Source of the DNA: Bradyrhizobium sp.
GTDB lineage: Bacteria; Pseudomonadota; Alphaproteobacteria; Rhizobiales; Xanthobacteraceae
Assembly (NCBI GenBank): GCA_025960445.1
Contig: JAICIT010000167.1
Coordinates: 1 to 6,276, forward strand
DNA length: 6,276 nt
Reading direction: 5' to 3'
How positions within the stretch are numbered: position 1 is the first letter of the stretch; the number at the start of each line of letters is the position of its first letter. Below are positions 6,091 through 6,276 of this stretch, one piece after another. Below the pieces are notes generated by a model. That model did no database searches. It was not told the DNA's origin and was given only the letters and a program-made list of their open reading frames with translations. A program made the position numbers and the translations under genes.

Positions 6091-6276
6091 ATGAGCTTGC
6101 CGGAGGAACTGCCTTTGATCATCCGCCGTTTGATTGTGCCGCTCACGGTCGCGGCTGTAGCCGTCCATGCCGGTCAGGTTCGGGCACAGGGCGCATTTCC
6201 GGCGCCATTGCCGGGTCAAGGCCCCATCAAGAACGATCCCGCATTCCCACCCGTCAATGGCGCCGCCCCGACCGCC
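6091..6276 (+). CDS. Secreted Pro/Ala-rich protein, N-terminal fragment, 3' end outside window
   Basis: From ATG 6091 the frame is open for 62 codons to the window edge. The N-terminus has a signal peptide: a short charged region with IIRR (10-13), a hydrophobic core (about 14-25, LIVPLTVAAVAV), and a likely signal peptidase I site after QVRA (residue 32). The mature start is low complexity, rich in Pro, Ala and Gly (GAFPAPLPGQ, then PAFPPVNGAAPTA). This suggests a flexible linker before a folded domain lying beyond the edge. The Shine-Dalgarno AAGAGG (6074-6079) is 11 bases away, slightly far, and lies in an inverted repeat. An in-frame TTG at 6115 would shorten the signal n-region but lacks its own ribosome site. 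I do not recognise the protein; export to the periplasm is the only functional inference. Confidence 0.7.
   Translation, partial: MSLPEELPLIIRRLIVPLTVAAVAVHAGQVRAQGAFPAPLPGQGPIKNDPAFPPVNGAAPTA

Overview
The window looks like chromosomal DNA of a high-GC alphaproteobacterium in the Bradyrhizobium / Rhodopseudomonas group (Nitrobacteraceae). This rests on strong G/C bias at third codon positions, a HisG of about 325 residues beside a separate HisZ, a DUF2076 protein, and the style of the RsmE and HisZ sequences. The assignment is from protein resemblance, not from a search.

Six of the seven genes are on the minus strand. In transcription order (right to left) they are rsmE (16S rRNA m3U1498 methyltransferase), hisZ and hisG (the two subunits of ATP phosphoribosyltransferase, first step of histidine synthesis), a family 2 polyprenyl-phosphate glycosyltransferase with two C-terminal membrane helices, a ChbG/HpnK (YdjC-like) carbohydrate deacetylase, and a DUF2076 protein that runs off the left edge. 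On the far right a divergent plus-strand gene encodes the start of a secreted Pro/Ala-rich protein and runs off the right edge.

Two gene pairs have ATGA stop/start overlaps, which indicate translational coupling: hisZ-hisG and glycosyltransferase-deacetylase. HisZ and HisG act as one complex. The second pair resembles systems in which a sugar is loaded onto undecaprenyl phosphate and then deacetylated for transfer to lipid A or another envelope glycan (ArnC/ArnD logic; FlmF2/NaxD in Francisella). No flippase or final transferase lies in the window, so the acceptor is unknown. A 72-base gap separates hisG from the glycosyltransferase with no convincing terminator, so read-through from hisZG is possible.

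The intergenic regions are short: 753-871, 2761-2832, 4983-5147 and 5910-6090. The last, a divergent promoter region, has the most structure: a 10-base direct repeat with a 20-base period and an 8+8 inverted repeat overlapping the Shine-Dalgarno of the secreted-protein gene. I saw no tRNA, rRNA, CRISPR array, insertion sequence or phage gene. Most of the window is ordinary core metabolism. The best leads are the envelope-glycan gene pair, the long HisG that coexists with HisZ, and the divergent regulatory region.
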